64,000 nt of DNA from Ceratotherium simum simum. Taxonomy: Eukaryota > Chordata > Mammalia > Perissodactyla > Rhinocerotidae. The notes beneath the pieces were generated by a model. That model was not told the origin of the DNA. It worked only from the letters and a program-made list of their open reading frames with translations, and did no database searches. This document shows positions 10,149 through 21,765 of the stretch, piece after piece. Numbering within the stretch: the first letter of the stretch is position 1; each line of letters begins with the position of its first letter. The stretch covers positions 10,749,546 to 10,813,545 of the forward strand of contig NW_004454173.1 of assembly GCF_000283155.1 (NCBI RefSeq), written 5' to 3'. The translations under genes and the position numbers were made by a program.

Positions 10149-11092
10149 GTAAGAAAACTTTTATTTAAAAGTTGTAATTCAAGTACTTTAAAGTAATATT
10201 CAGAAACTGGAATTCTAAGTCTTAAACCTAAAGTAAAGTTAGAATCATTATTTAATTCACCTATATTAGATTCCCATATTAAGTCCAATGAAATTTTTAA
10301 TATTTGGCATAGTTTATTATATTTATTCCACTTTTAGAATGAATACTACTACTTTTTGCATTCTTTTATTCTCATTTCACTTATTTCACAGGCCTCTTGT
10401 GTGGAGGGGAAGATGTTGCCATACTTCTATGTGAAGTAACAAGGGTTTCCTCATGAGCATCTTGGGCATAGGAAGGAGAATATGGCTTAGTGATGCTAGG
10501 TTTATTAATTGCTAGATGGAGAAACAAGGAGACTGATTTTCAAATGTGATTGTCTTGTGTGTGAAGAGATTTGTTACAATTTTATTTACATCAAAGTGCA
10601 AAGTGGCTGAACGTGAGCCCTGGAGTCAAACTCTCTGGGTGAGGTCATGATTCTGCTACCTTCTAGCTTTGTGATCTTGGGCAAGTTACTTAACCTTCTG
10701 AAGCCTGTATTTTGTACGTAAAGTGCTTACCATGAAGCTGTGTACATAATAAGCACTTAGTAAATGCTGGCTATTTAATTTTTTCTATATGTTTTAGTAT
10801 ATTTTCAAATAAGCCCCATGATTCGTGCGCTAGGTAAAACTTGTTTTAGAGGGAAGGATTCACATTAGTCTCTTGGAAAAAAGTCAGAATGTCAATTTCA
10901 GTTTTTCGTGTTACTCTTTTTCTGTAAAGGCAACATTCAAATTGATCAGTGATGTAGAATTAGAAGTAGAGAAGAGTTTATTTCACATTGAAATGAAGCA
11001 AAGTCTCAACTCATTCTCTAGCAATGTGCAGTTGTCCTAAAATCTAATTAAATAAAGTTTGTTGCAGTCCTTCATATGTTTCGTGATTTCAG
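10149..11092. other. SYNE2: Intron w3-w4
   Basis: 944 bp. One MIR near 10615-10775 is listed separately; the rest is unique AT-rich sequence with no further signal. Confidence 0.8.
10610..10780 (+). repeat. MIR SINE, plus strand
   Basis: Follows the MIR order: 'ccctggagtcaaactctctgg', 'ctttgtgatcttgggcaag', 'ttacttaaccttctg', then 'aataagcacttagtaaatg'. Confidence 0.8.
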
Positions 11093-11293
11093 GTCATGGA
11101 GTCCTCTATTTTGAACAATATAGAACAGGTGAAAATGCGTTTAACAGGAGAATCCAACTGCTGTGCACTCAGTGGCAGCACAGCTGAGCTAAGGGAGGAT
11201 CTGGACCAAGCCAAGACCCAGATTGGAATGACAGAGTCCCTCTTAAAAGCCCTGTCTCCTTCTGACAGCTTGGAGATCTTTACTAAACTAGAG
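11093..11293 (+). CDS. SYNE2: SYNE2 exon w4
   Basis: Residues 142-208: VMESSILNNIEQVKMRLTGE, then a Cys/Ser-containing linker, then STAELREDLDQAKTQIGMTE, closing EIFTKLE. It is 201 bp, phase 0-0. The acceptor 'cgtgatttcag' has only a short pyrimidine stretch; donor 'gag|gtactt'. The frame stays open into the intron, so only the donor defines the end. Confidence 0.94.
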
Positions 11294-11646
11294 GTACTTC
11301 CCATTTGCTTCTTTTCTGTGGTTCAGATTTATTTTCACACTTATTTCTGATGGTCTTGGCCTCTTGAGGTTAATAAAAATCGTTATAAAAAAACGAAAGC
11401 CTGGGAAAAAACTCAGAAAAACAATTTTTATATATATAGCAATTTCACCTTTGAATTGCTTTGTGGATAGTAAATATTTGTTATTCAATTGCATTGCTTT
11501 ATACATTTACTGGCTAAGAGAAAGTGAATCCACCCAATAGAAAATCATCTAGATTTTTACATAAACAATGGAGAGCTATTATGCTTTGTGCAAACAGAGT
11601 CCATTTTAAGACTAATGGTTGTTTGTTTGTTTATTTATATATTTAG
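11294..11646. other. SYNE2: Intron w4-w5
   Basis: 353 bp, AT-rich; no repeat or RNA gene recognised. Confidence 0.85.
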
Positions 11647-11818
11647 GAGATACAACAGCAGATTCTACAGCAAAAGCACAGTATGATATTACTTGAGAAT
11701 CAAATAGGTTGTCTGACTCCTGAACTCTCTGAATTAAAAAAGCAATATGAAAGTGTCAGTGATTTATTTAATACTAAAAAAAGTGTTTTGCAAGATCACT
11801 TTTCCAAGTTACTGAATG
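11647..11818 (+). CDS. SYNE2: SYNE2 exon w5
   Basis: Residues 209-265 plus the first base of 266 (172 bp, phase 0-1). Begins EIQQQILQQKHSMILLENQI and ends DHFSKLLN. Glutamine-rich at the start, then LTPELSELKKQYE, a classical coiled-coil stretch. Because its end phase is 1, it must be joined to w6; skipping either alone would shift the frame. Donor 'aatg|gtgagt' is strong. Confidence 0.94.
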
Positions 11819-12558
11819 GTGAGTGCAATGTATCTTTTACTGTGTTTCTGGAACTTTTGAAGTATGAATAAGTACTGTGAACACAAGACTAATTAATCTA
11901 AGCTTCACTTATAGATGGTTGCACAGATTTTATTTAAGGAAATAATATTCATATAAATCTTTGAGGTGGGAGCAACACTCAGTGATCTATGCCTTTCATC
12001 AATAACATCTATTTCATTCAAATCCCAAATCTTTATTTCATGAAGGAGAGTCACCAGGTTCCTAGTGTTTGACCTGCTGACTGTGGTCAGTGAGTCTGGG
12101 GACATGCCTGTGAGCAGGCTGCCCCTGCAAGTGTCTTTGGGTGTCCTATGTGCTTGGAAAGGAGGTTTGGTGTAGAAAATACACCACGATTACCTCCTTG
12201 GCTCTATTAGCCCTCAAATTTGGTTTTCAGCTTATTACTACTTTACACAATGACTTGTACCCGTGGCTTGGGAAACAAGTTTCAAAAATCTCTCACTTTA
12301 AGAAGGTGTGTGGGGCTGGCCCTGGGGCATAGTGGTTTTCAGTGCACTTCACTTTGGCGGCCTGAGTTTGCGGCTTCGGATCCCAGGTGCAGACCTACAC
12401 CACTCATCAGCCATGCTGTAGCGGAGACCCACATACAAAATAGAGGAAGATTGGCACAGATGGTAGCTCAGGGCTAACCTTCCTCAAGCAAAAAAAAAAA
12501 GAAGATCTGTGAAGTCTTCCTTGAATGAATGCAAGCTTTTGTTTTCTTTTTCCTGCAG
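11819..12558. other. SYNE2: Intron w5-w6
   Basis: 740 bp with one divergent tRNA-headed SINE at 12312-12500. 11820-12300 has no recognised element. Confidence 0.8.
12312..12500 (+). mobile_element. Divergent ERE-related SINE, plus strand
   Basis: Head 'ggggctggccctggggcata', a tRNA-like stretch with 'gcggcttcggatccc', body 'agaggaagattggcacagat' and an A-tail. It is clearly more diverged than the other EREs. The likely target duplication is aagaaggtgtg versus aagaagatctgtg, imperfect. Confidence 0.75.
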
Positions 12559-12671
12559 ATCAGTGCAAGAACTTTAATGACTGGTTCAGCAACATTAAAA
12601 TGAACCTTAAGGAGTGTTTTGAATCATCAGAAACAAAAAAGAGCCTGGAACAAAAGCTACAAAAACTTTCT
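12559..12671 (+). CDS. SYNE2: SYNE2 exon w6
   Basis: Completes residue 266 and encodes 267-303 (113 bp, phase 1-0): DQCKNFNDWFSNIKMNLKEC to LQKLS. The WF pair sits where spectrin-like helix A normally carries its Trp. Good acceptor 'tttttcctgcag'; donor 'tct|gtaaga'. Confidence 0.93.
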
Positions 12672-14090
12672 GTAAGACATATATAAATTTCAATCAAAAT
12701 TTATCAAAACTAGAATACTGGAGGCATAGAACTATATTTAAGTAGATAGGATAATAATTACTTTGATTTATTAATTTCCCTACATAGAGATAATATTTCC
12801 AAATACCCTGACTTTTTTCTAAATATTTTGAAACTGTGCTTACTGGGTAAGGGTACAAGTGACTTAAACAAGCTTTATTTTCACACCTATTCTAAGATGC
12901 TGTTTAACTTAGTGTTTGCTGGTGAATTCAGTTGTGTTAAAATCATATATATTATTATTTTTTTTTTTTGTGAGGAAGATCAGCCCTGTGCTAACATCTG
13001 CCAATCCTCCTCTTTTTGCCAAGGAAGACTGGCCCTGGGCTAACATCCGTGCCCATCTTCCTCCACGTTATATGGGACGCTGCCACAGCATGGCTTGACA
13101 AGTGCTGCGTCGGTGTGCGCCCGGGATCCGAACCGGCGAATACCGGGGCACCACAGTGGAGCGTGTGCACTTAACTGCTTGCACCACCGGGCCAGCCTCC
13201 TAATATCATATTTGATAAAAAATAAAGACTTTACCTAATTTGAACTGTGAAATCCGTTTACTTTCTTGAAAGAGGTCTCTTGGCATTTTAAGTCCTTTTT
13301 CAGCCATATTTCTTTTAAAAATTGCACTTGAACTTTAACACACTGCTGGTTGGAGTGTAGTTGAGGGTGGCCTGAAATAAAAGGCAAAGTGCATGGGGCG
13401 TTTAAAATGCATATTGCATACTTAAAGCTTGATCACTTTAGGGTAGATTATCTAGTACTTTCATTTTGATGATAAGACATGCTCTCAAGCTTATTGATGA
13501 CATTAAATGTTCTCTGTTTGATTTCTTGCTTTGATGATACCATTCTTTAATGATTGAATTGCTCTTCTTCTCTTTTTCAGATTAAAGTCCCAATTTTTTT
13601 CTTTTTTGTTTTTTGCCTTCATCTTTGCCCATTGCATGGGTGTCCGCAATTGATGCTCAAACTTTGAAACACAAACATTGAATTAAAATTCTGATTTGGA
13701 CAAAGTTAAATAGAGAATAGTCTGCTTAGTTTTATATATTGGATACCAGAAGGGAGCAAGTATTGAGGAGAAGTTGAGCAGAGCAAGGAAAGAAAAATGC
13801 AGCTTTCCCAGTCATACTTCTGCTGACCTTCACCGTGGCACTGCGTTATTTTGCATGATGCAGTTCCCAGAAAGTCAGATGCAAATGCATACGTACACAC
13901 ACATTCTAGAACTAGTATAAATCATCTTTTGTTCATTTGCATTGGCGTTAGTCATGTCTCCATAGCCTTTCTTTTTTATGGGATAAGAATATGGCATATC
14001 TGGTACCAGCTTGGACAAGTGTCGTAGGAGTGGCAGAGACCATACTTACACTTGCCAGTAGGACATAATTTACTTTTTGTCTTTCTTAAG
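12672..14090. other. SYNE2: Intron w6-w7
   Basis: 1,419 bp. Holds one ERE (12952-13200). 13201-14090 is otherwise plain, apart from an acceptor-like decoy near 13560-13580 with no open frame behind it. Confidence 0.8.
12952..13200 (-). mobile_element. ERE SINE, minus strand (tandem-tail type)
   Basis: T-run, then two successive copies of the 'gctaacatc...cctctttttg' module, then 'gggacgctgccacagcatggc' and the tRNA-like end 'gcaccaccgggccagcc'. The target duplication is imperfect: taaaatcatatat against taatatcatattt. Confidence 0.9.
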
Positions 14091-14293
14091 GATTTCTTGA
14101 CTCATGAAGGAAGAGGCAGTAAAATACAGCAGGTGGAGACTGTACTGAATCATGTGAAGAAACATCTGCCCAAAGCACACATTAAAGAGCTTAACAGTTG
14201 GATTGTAAGTCAAGAAACTGAATTAGAAAAAATGGAGTCCGTATGCCAGGTGCAAGCAAAGGAGCTTGATGGCTACTTGCAGCAGCTACTGAG
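14091..14293 (+). CDS. SYNE2: SYNE2 exon w7
   Basis: Residues 304-370 and two bases of 371 (203 bp, phase 0-2). Starts DFLTHEGRGSKIQQVETVLN, includes IKELNSWIVSQETELEKME and ends GYLQQLL. A full helix pair with one Trp. The acceptor ends AAG ('ctttcttaag') rather than CAG; donor 'ctgag|gtagga'. Confidence 0.93.
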
Positions 14294-15035
14294 GTAGGAA
14301 GTAAAGGTGATATCTAATAACATGTTTTTAACAATATTTTTATATGTCCTCTGCCTCAGTACAGCTACCACTAGGATACAAATACACACAAATTTCACAA
14401 ATAAAATACATACTTTATAATCCAAGTTTGGCTCTAGGAATATAGAAGTTTGGAGACTTCTTCAAATTATCTAGTATGGCAGAGGTTCAGGGGAGAGCCC
14501 AAAAATGTTTTCTGTTTGTTTGTGTCCTGTTCTTTATGATACACTTGTGTGGCTTATTGTTTTATAGAATCCCGCTATAAGTATAGGCTATTGTTATTCA
14601 TATATATATTTTTTTTTTTGGTGAGGAAGATCAGCCCTGAGCTAACATCCATGCTAATCCTCCTCTTTTTGCTGAGGAAGACCGGCTCTGAGCTAATATC
14701 TATTGCCAATCCTCCTCCTCTTTTTTTCCCCAAAGCCCCAGTAGATAGTTGTATGTCATAGTTGCATATCCTTCTAGTTGATGTGGGACACAGCCTCAGC
14801 ATGGCTGGAGAAGCAGTCTGAACCCGGGCCGCCAGTAGCACAGCTCGAGCACTTAACCGCTAAGCCACGGGGCGGGCCCTATTATTCAGATTTTAATGTT
14901 AAAATTAAATTTTCTCTAAAGAATAACAAAAATATGTAGTGAAAACGTGGTTCACTCACAAGATTCATGCCAACTTTCTCTTCACATAAACGCTTTTTGC
15001 TCTTTTATCTTCCAACGTGTGGAATGTTCTTTTAG
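14294..15035. other. SYNE2: Intron w7-w8
   Basis: 742 bp, more than a third of it one chimeric ERE (14601-14878). The remainder shows nothing else. Confidence 0.85.
14601..14878 (-). mobile_element. Chimeric ERE SINE, minus strand
   Basis: Two 'gctgaggaaga...gagctaa' modules precede the 'aaagccccagtagatag' body and a tRNA-like head partly deleted between 'gagaagcagt' and 'ctgaacccgggcc'. Flanks ctattgttattca and ctattattca are an imperfect target duplication. Confidence 0.87.
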
Positions 15036-15155
15036 ACTCCAGGATGACCACAGAAACCTGAGTAAGTGGTTGACTAATCAAGACGAGAAATGGAAAGAAA
15101 TGGAAGAATCAGGAGAGAAAACTGAGCTATTTTGCCAAACTCTAGCCAGAAAGAG
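15036..15155 (+). CDS. SYNE2: SYNE2 exon w8
   Basis: Completes residue 371, encodes 372-410 and two bases of 411 (120 bp, phase 2-2): LQDDHRNLSKWLTNQDEKWK then TELFCQTLARK. Paired tryptophans seven residues apart mark a helix face. Symmetric phase means skipping would preserve frame. The following intron is only 98 bp. Confidence 0.93.
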
Positions 15156-15253
15156 GTATAGCTGATCTCATATGAAATATATTTCCTGGGAATATGGTTT
15201 CTTATGTAGTGTCACAGCTCCTATAAATTTTCAATGATATTTGGAATTTACAG

Positions 15254-15542
15254 GGAACAGTTTGAATCTATGGCCCAGTTGAACAACTCTTTGAAGGAAT
15301 ATGGGCTTACTGAAGAAGAAGAAATAATAATGGAATCAACACATTTGATTGATAGATACCAGACATTGAGACGGTTATGTGAAACCGATGAAGATGATAA
15401 GTTACTTCCTGCTGAGGACCAGAGCTTTAAAGATCTTGCACATGATGTAATTTGTTGGATAACAGGGATTAAAGAGTCCCTTATGGTTTTGAATTCATCT
15501 GAAGGCAAAATGACACTTGAGGAAAGAATCCAAAAAATAAAG
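15254..15542 (+). CDS. SYNE2: SYNE2 exon w9
   Basis: Completes residue 411 and encodes 412-507 (289 bp, phase 2-0). Starts EQFESMAQLNNSLKEYGLTE, passes a very acidic run (EEEE, then DEDD), then HDVICWITGIKESLMVLNSS and ends ERIQKIK. Close to the length of one spectrin-like repeat. Acceptor 'ggaatttacag' is pyrimidine-poor. Confidence 0.94.
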
Positions 15543-17011
15543 GTATAACTGTGGGAACTAAATTTCAGAGGTCAGAATGAACTCTAATTTTTAAAAGATT
15601 TAGAGGAAAACTGCAAAGATTTCTTTCTTAATGGAAAATAGGATCGCTGTGGAATGGTTAAAGACATTCAAATGACTAAGCTTATAAAGGAGAAGGGCTG
15701 TGATGGATCTATAATTATTTTAATGCATAAGAAGGAGAGAAAGTATATCCTCTCTTTGTGAGGGCAATGCCCATTTATTGTCCATCTTCACTGAGTACAG
15801 AAGAATTGAAATAAAGACAATAAATCAGAGCTGCAGCCGGTAGGGGTTTGCTAGGATATGAAAAGAACATATATCAGTACTGCAGAGGCATCGTCAATGT
15901 CAAGGGCAGGGCTGGAGAGGAACTCTTCCTCAGAGTGGATAGGTATGGTCTTAAAGGTTTTTAGATACTGAATGGGTTGTGGAGGGCAAGGAATACTCAA
16001 ATTCCCTTGAGCTCACTTTTTTTTTTTTTTTTTTAAAAATTTTTTTATTTTTTTTTTTCCCCCAAAGCCCCAGTAGATAGTTGTGTGTCATAGCTGCACA
16101 TCCTTCTAGTTGCTGTATGTGGGATGCGGCCTCAGCATGGCCGGAGAAGCAGCGCGCCGGTGGGAGCCCGGGATCCGAACTCGGGTCGCCAGCAGTGGAG
16201 CGCGCTCACTTAACCACCAAGCCACGGGGCCGGCCCGCTTGAGCTCACTTTTTATCTCTTTTTTTCCTCACTTTTTAAGGGGAGAGTGAATAAACATTGC
16301 TAGTTAAAAATACAGGGGACAGAAGCATGTGTGCTTTAAAGGAACTCAGGAGAATCAAAATCACGTTAATAGAAGCATTGTTAGAGGAAGAAATGGTCAA
16401 GAGTAGTGAGCTATAAAGGTTGGTGAGGTTTACTGAAGTAATCGGAATCATTTGGGATTATATCCGAAAGGTTTTCCAGAAAAGGTGAATCTTGAGTAGT
16501 GTTTCCAAGAAGAGAAGAACTTGATTGTTGAGAGCAAAGGAGGGAAAGAGAAGAACGGGGAATGAAAATTAATTAGGTCGTGGTAGAGAGACCAGAGTTG
16601 ACGTAAGGAACACTGCGTTTTCCTGTGGGAAGCCGTAAGTCCAGTCTTGGGTGTATAAAAATGTCTTGTTCAGATTGTTACCCCAACTCTCCATCTATAA
16701 ATAATGGAGTAGATAGAAAGGAGGATTTGCCAGGGTTTTTTTGGTCATATAATTTATTTGAAGGCAGTTGAAAATCAAGAGGAGAGCAGGAATGCAATCC
16801 GATCAACCTGACAAATGTTTACTGAGAACCAGTTCTGTATAATGTGAAGGAGATATCTTTGTCTTTGAGGCGTAAATAAAAATGAAAGGGTAATTTTGAA
16901 GTCTACTTTACAGTTAGAATTTCTGTATAATGTTTATAAATAAAAAGATCTCATATGTAATATCCCAAAGTAATATAAATGAGATTGTAAGATCTTTCTT
17001 ATTTAATTCAG
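15543..17011. other. SYNE2: Intron w9-w10
   Basis: 1,469 bp. Apart from the ERE at 16021-16237 I see no defined element. A weak L2-like phrase ('acaaatgtttactgag') lies near 16812. Confidence 0.8.
16021..16237 (-). mobile_element. ERE SINE, minus strand, with near-perfect TSD
   Basis: The 15-nt direct repeat cttgagctcactttt at 16006-16020 and 16238-16252 brackets T-run, 'aaagccccagtagatag', tRNA-like region and 'ggggccggcccg'. The intact duplication suggests a fairly recent insertion. Confidence 0.95.
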
Positions 17012-17163
17012 GAAATCATTTTACTAAAGCCTGAAGGGGACGCTAAAATACAGAGTATCATGAGTCAGGCTGAGAGCAGCAAGGCTCCCTTGGTTCCACA
17101 GACCCTTACTGATATCAAGAACCAGTGGGACAACACGCTCCATTTAGCCAACACGTATCTAAG
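17012..17163 (+). CDS. SYNE2: SYNE2 exon w10
   Basis: Residues 508-557 and two bases of 558 (152 bp, phase 0-2): EIILLKPEGDAKIQSIMSQA through TDIKNQWDNTLHLANTYL. The frame would continue only briefly past the donor 'aag|gtaaat'. Acceptor 'atttaattcag'. Confidence 0.93.
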
Positions 17164-18102
17164 GTAAATGGCATGCCTTCACCACTTTCATGGTTTTTCA
17201 TTGCACAGTGAAGCCATAACAAGTATGTTTTGTCTGCCTCCTGGATTTGGATATAATATATCTATTGGAGAGAAAGTCAGTAATATTGAGGCATCCACAA
17301 TGTCAAAGGCAGAAATACAGGAATAGTTCTCTGGATCAGGTACGAAACACACTCTCATAACTCTGTGACAGTGTTTACTTTGGCTGGTACACCAACTGTG
17401 AGGTTCTTGGTAACAAATCAACATTGTCTATCATTCCACCTTCAACACTCTGCTTCTACATGAAAACCCCCTTCCCCCAGACACCCTCAGTATCTGCAAG
17501 GTATTACTGTAGGATAATTCATGTTTTTAAATATATATTCTAAGAGATTTTTGAATGGGTAAACATTGATAAATGTTTTAATTCAATGGACATAAATCTG
17601 GTGAAAATTCTTAATTCATATCACATCTTAAATGATACATTTAATGTTTTGTGGAAATGTAAATTTTATGTTTTTCTAAGGAGACAGTCAGATCAAAACT
17701 AAATTTAAGCTATGGAAAGCATAAACTAGTTAGTTGGCCAATATACTGAATGCTTATTTTACTTGCATGAAAAAGAAAAACATAGGATAATATAATTATA
17801 TTTAAACATAATATAAACAGGAATAGTTTGAAATCTAAATTATTAAATATTTGTTCTCCAGTCAAAGTATGTAACAAAAAATCAATAATTTTTTAGTAAT
17901 ACTACAAATAATTTCTATCTTGATTTCTGAGCTAAACTTAGTGCTGTTTAGAATGTTATAATGCCAAAAGAGTCTCTGGGAATTATGTATATTAGTATTA
18001 TTTTAATGCTTTTTATAAAATGTATATTGCATTATAGTATGCAAAATGCCATTCCATTTTGCTAAGTGTCATTTCATTTGTAAAATATTTTGTTAAATTT
18101 AG
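17164..18102. other. SYNE2: Intron w10-w11
   Basis: 939 bp of very AT-rich sequence; no repeat family identified. Confidence 0.8.
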
Positions 18103-18412
18103 CCATCAAGAAAAGCTTCTACTAGAAGGAGAGAAGTATTTGCAGAGTAAGGAGGATCTGAGATTAATGCTCACAGAACTGAAAAAGAAACAAGAAGTGG
18201 GCTTTGCTCTGCAACATGGTTTGCAGGAGAAGAAAGCTCAGTTAAAAATTTATAAGAAATTTCTCCAGAAAGCACAAGATTTGACATCCTTGCTAAAGGA
18301 GTTAAAATCTCAAGGAAATTACCTCTTAGAGTGCACTAAAAACCCCAGCTTCAGTGAAGAGCCTTGGCTGGAAATAAAGCATCTACATGAAAGTCTTCTT
18401 CAACAACTACAG
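18103..18412 (+). CDS. SYNE2: SYNE2 exon w11
   Basis: Completes residue 558 and encodes 559-661 (310 bp, phase 2-0): HQEKLLLEGEKYLQSKEDLR, then a strongly basic helix (ELKKKQE, EKKAQLKIYKKFLQKAQ), ending ESLLQQLQ. About one spectrin-like repeat. Acceptor 'tgttaaatttag', donor 'cag|gtgaaa'. Confidence 0.95.
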
Positions 18413-19704
18413 GTGAAACGGTCAAAATAAACTTTTAAATGGTTTGCATAATTATGTAATATTTGTATATAGAACCATTTTTTTGTTCTTTTGGTAAATC
18501 AAAAGCTTCTAAAATTTAATTTATCATTTTTAGATACAAATACTAACTCCTGAAGGATGGAGGAATCAATTCAGTCAGTTTTGCTAGAGGAATCCAGTGG
18601 GTATTATTTGATGGTGGTGTTATTTCCTCTCATCGAAGTTCCCCTCTTCAGGAGTAGGAAGGGTTAAGATTTTTTTAGTTATGTCTATGAGGATGACGGT
18701 GTCAAAGTTATCCGTACACCATCCATGCATCCATCTATCCATCCATCAGTCCATCCTTGCATCCATCTATCCATCCATCCATGTATCCATCCATCCATCC
18801 ATCCATCCATCCATCCATCCATCCATCCATCCATCCATCTATCCATCTATCTATCCATCTATCCATCCTTCCATCCATCTGTCATCTATCTGTTGTCATA
18901 GTTTATATCCATTATTCTGTTTAAACCTTCTCAACGTCCCTCCCTTGAGTCTTTCCATATGATCTGCAGGAGAAGAGTTAAGAGGTAAAATGTCAGCTTG
19001 TCACAAGGGAGTGTATTCTCTGAAGAGAATTGTTTATAATTCTTTGCACACTGAAAGCCAGGTTCCAAGTAAGGACTACCTGGTAAGAAAGCCTGCTTAT
19101 ACAGAAAGCAGGAGTTGTGCAGGGGTGAAGATATATCTGCTTGGCTGTAAGTTGTTTAGTTCAATAGTTGTTACTTTTCTGATCAGGGTGGTCACCTTAT
19201 TTTCTTATTTCAAGAAGATGGTTTACTCTTGAGTTAGGATTACTTTTTCCTAACACACAATTTTGGAGTTTGTTTTTTAGGAAAGGAATCTGGGGTTAGG
19301 TTGATCTCATTTGTCTCATTTCCAAGTGTGGGTACCTGGTTTTACTAAGAAGGATAATTAAGGGAGCTGCTTTATTATGGACGTTTGTGATATAATTTGA
19401 AACCATTTCGTTTTGTAAACTTCTTGACAAATAAATTGTCTTCAGGAATGAAATGAAGGCAAAGAAGGATGAGGGAAACAAATGTGGTTTCAATAAGAGT
19501 CATTTTTGGAAGAGAGGAGGGAGATTTTACAGTGAAATATCTCAAACACCAAAAACTTTACTTAAGAACTCTGGATGATTTATGGCCATATTTCTGTTTC
19601 CAGATGAAACTTCATAAAACAAGTGTTTAGGAACAATTTAATTATTTTCTGAGTGAGAAAATTCAGAGACAAAATCCGTAAATTGTCAATGGCTTTGTTT
19701 TTAG
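18413..19704. other. SYNE2: Intron w11-w12
   Basis: 1,292 bp. Apart from the CATC tandem repeat there is no recognised element. Confidence 0.8.
18719..18892 (+). repeat. (CATC)n / (ATCC)n tetranucleotide array
   Basis: About 170 bp of tetranucleotide units, purest in the middle (18787-18837) and degenerating to (ATCT)n at the 3' side. It happens to be open in one frame (Pro-Ser-Ile-His repeats), which is an artefact of the unit. Confidence 0.95.
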
Positions 19705-19869
19705 GACTCTGTTCAAAAATTGGAAGGTCATGTTCAAGAACACCACTCATACCAGGTTTGCGTCACAGACCTGAACTCTGCATTGGACAATATCTCCGAG
19801 GAATTTGTCGGTTTTTCTGATAAGCCTGTGGATCAAAAAGCACTTGAGGAAAAACTGCAGAAACTGCAG
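19705..19869 (+). CDS. SYNE2: SYNE2 exon w12
   Basis: Residues 662-716 (165 bp, phase 0-0): DSVQKLEGHVQEHHSYQVCV, then SALDNISEEFVGFSDK, closing EEKLQKLQ. The acceptor has a good T-rich tract ending 'gtttttag'. The donor 'cag|gtatta' is followed 35 nt later by an ERE insertion. Confidence 0.93.
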
Positions 19870-19904
19870 GTATTAAACAATGTCCAGACATGATACACAT
19901 TTTA

Positions 19905-20128
19905 TTTTATTTATTTATTTTTTTTTAAAGATTTTATTTATTCATTTTTCCCCCCAAAGCCCCAGTAGATAGTTGTATGTCATAGGTTCACATCCTTCTA
20001 GTTGCTGTACGTGGGACTCGGCCTCGGGTTGGACGGAGAAGTGGTGCCTTGGGGCATGCCCGGGATCCGAACCCCGGCCGCCAGCATCAGAGCGCGCGCA
20101 CTTAACCGCTAAGCCATGGAGCCGGCCC
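19905..20128 (-). mobile_element. ERE SINE, minus strand, close to a splice donor
   Basis: The target duplication tgatacacatttta at 19891-19904 and again from 20129 brackets a T-rich run, 'aaagccccagtagatag' and a head ending 'gccatggagccggccc'. The element's edge is only 35 nt downstream of w12. Confidence 0.94.
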
Positions 20129-20899
20129 TGATACACATTTTAAAAAATCAATATTAATCACAACTTGCCAAATCAATGTCTTTGGTCAGAAATTCAAGTG
20201 CTATTCTGACGACTACTAGATAATTAAAGTTCTGATCAGTCATAAAAAATGGGAGTGTTCTTCTTTAGTGACCAAATCCGTTTATAATTTGAGTTGAACA
20301 GTACCCTGCACTCCGGATCCTCAGAGACAATTCTACTCATGACCAGCCTGTAGCTCCTGGAGACCTTTGTTTCAGAGACAGCACAGTGCCTCCAGGAGAG
20401 ACTGGGTAGTCAAAGGAGGCATCGAATGCAACAAGACCTAGGGGGAAAGGTTTCAATTTTGCATTCTTCATCATGGGTGGATGGGAGTTGTGTAATTTTT
20501 AGCTTATTATTTTCATACTCATGTACTACGTTAGAGCTCTCTCAAGATGTGGGGCTTCCAAATTCTCACCCTCACTCCAACAACACCCAGCCTTATACAG
20601 TGAGGATTGCACCCTTTACCCACATCCTGAAAACACATTCCTGGGATTCTTGCTATTTGCACAGCCAACATAAACAGGCCTGAGTGGTGTCTTCCAGAAG
20701 AAAACAAAGTGGAGCATTTTCTCAGCTCCTTCTTTCACAGTTTCTTGACTGGAGATTTTATGGGGTATGTCTCAGGACAGCATGGCTGGTATGAGCTTGG
20801 GAATTTCTCTTCTCTTCCCTTTAGGGACCTGGGAATCAATAAGACTTCTCCTCCAGAATGGCCTGAAAGTGTGACAGGGCTGCCTCTCTTTTTAACAGT

Positions 20900-21175
20900 G
20901 ATAATTTGACAAATGTTGAGGGCTCATCGTGTCCAAGGCACTGTTTGGGTGCCACAGAAACTGAGAAAAGTATAAGACATGAGCCTCACTCTGAGGAGCT
21001 CAGGCTCCTGTTGAAAATTAAAATATAGCCTTGTGCTATAGCTAGAAGAAATCTCAGACCCCTCATTTTATACATGATAAGATGAGTTCTGGAGAGGTGA
21101 GGGACTTACAAGGTCACCCAGGTTAAAGGACAGAATGGGGCTACAGCTCAGGTCTTCTGACTCCACTAGACATCT
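20900..21175 (-). repeat. L2/MIR-like remnants, minus strand
   Basis: 'gggctcatcgtgtccaagg' and 'gagcctcactctgaggagct' recall an antisense L2 tail. 'cattttatacatgataag', 'caaggtcacccagg' and 'caggtcttctgactcc' recall antisense MIR. Confidence 0.5.
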
Positions 21176-21189
21176 CTACTTGGATGTCT

Positions 21190-21765
21190 CACAGTTATTT
21201 GTAGTTCAGCATGTCCAGAAAATAATTCATCATCCTCTTCCCTTTCTCCATCTCCCCGCTCCCTACTAATGAGCCTGCTTTTTCTCCTGTATTCTCTGAC
21301 TCTGTGAATATCTCTCTAGGCTTCCAAGGCAGAAACCTGGATATCCTTTCCCAGACTCCCTAATCTAGTCAGACACCAAGTGCTGTCTCTTTCATCTCTA
21401 GAGTATCTCTACAGTTTGTCCGTCCCCCCTTACCCCATTATTGCTGCTTTAGAACAGCCCTTCATCTCACACACAGCTTCCTGCCTGTGGTGTCACCCTC
21501 TGCAGTGCAGCTTCCCCGTGGCTGTCCCGGATCTTTCTAAAATGCAGCCTGAAACTCTCTTCTGTCAGCTTAAAATGTTTCAGTGACCTGTGCATATTTG
21601 TTAGCATAGATCTTTTCATGTTTTATTACCATCGTCTGTTTACGTCTGTGTCTCTCTCACTAGACTATAGGAACCTGAAGGGTCTGTATTTTACTCATCC
21701 ATGTAACTTCAAAATCTATCATAATACTTGCTGTTAGTTGAATGAATGAATGAATATATATTGTG
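21190..21765 (+). repeat. L2 3'-end fragment, plus strand
   Basis: Ends with degenerate L2 tail landmarks: 'ctcactagactataggaacc', 'gtctgtattttactcatcc', 'taatacttgctg' and a short (TGAA)n run (21738-21753). Confidence 0.6.

Noticed and set aside
13555..13680. Extra SYNE2 exon behind the acceptor-like 'ctctttttcag' near 13570
   Set aside because: The following sequence has no plausible rod-like frame with a good donor, and w6 and w7 join in phase without it.
18681..18962. Open frame with Pro-Ser-Ile-His repeats
   Set aside because: It is a translation of the (CATC)n microsatellite, has no splice sites fitting SYNE2, and would be open in several frames by chance.
20426..20909. Plus-strand open frames of 66-85 codons in the w12-w13 intron
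   Set aside because: No splice signals in phase, no recognisable domain, and length within chance expectation.
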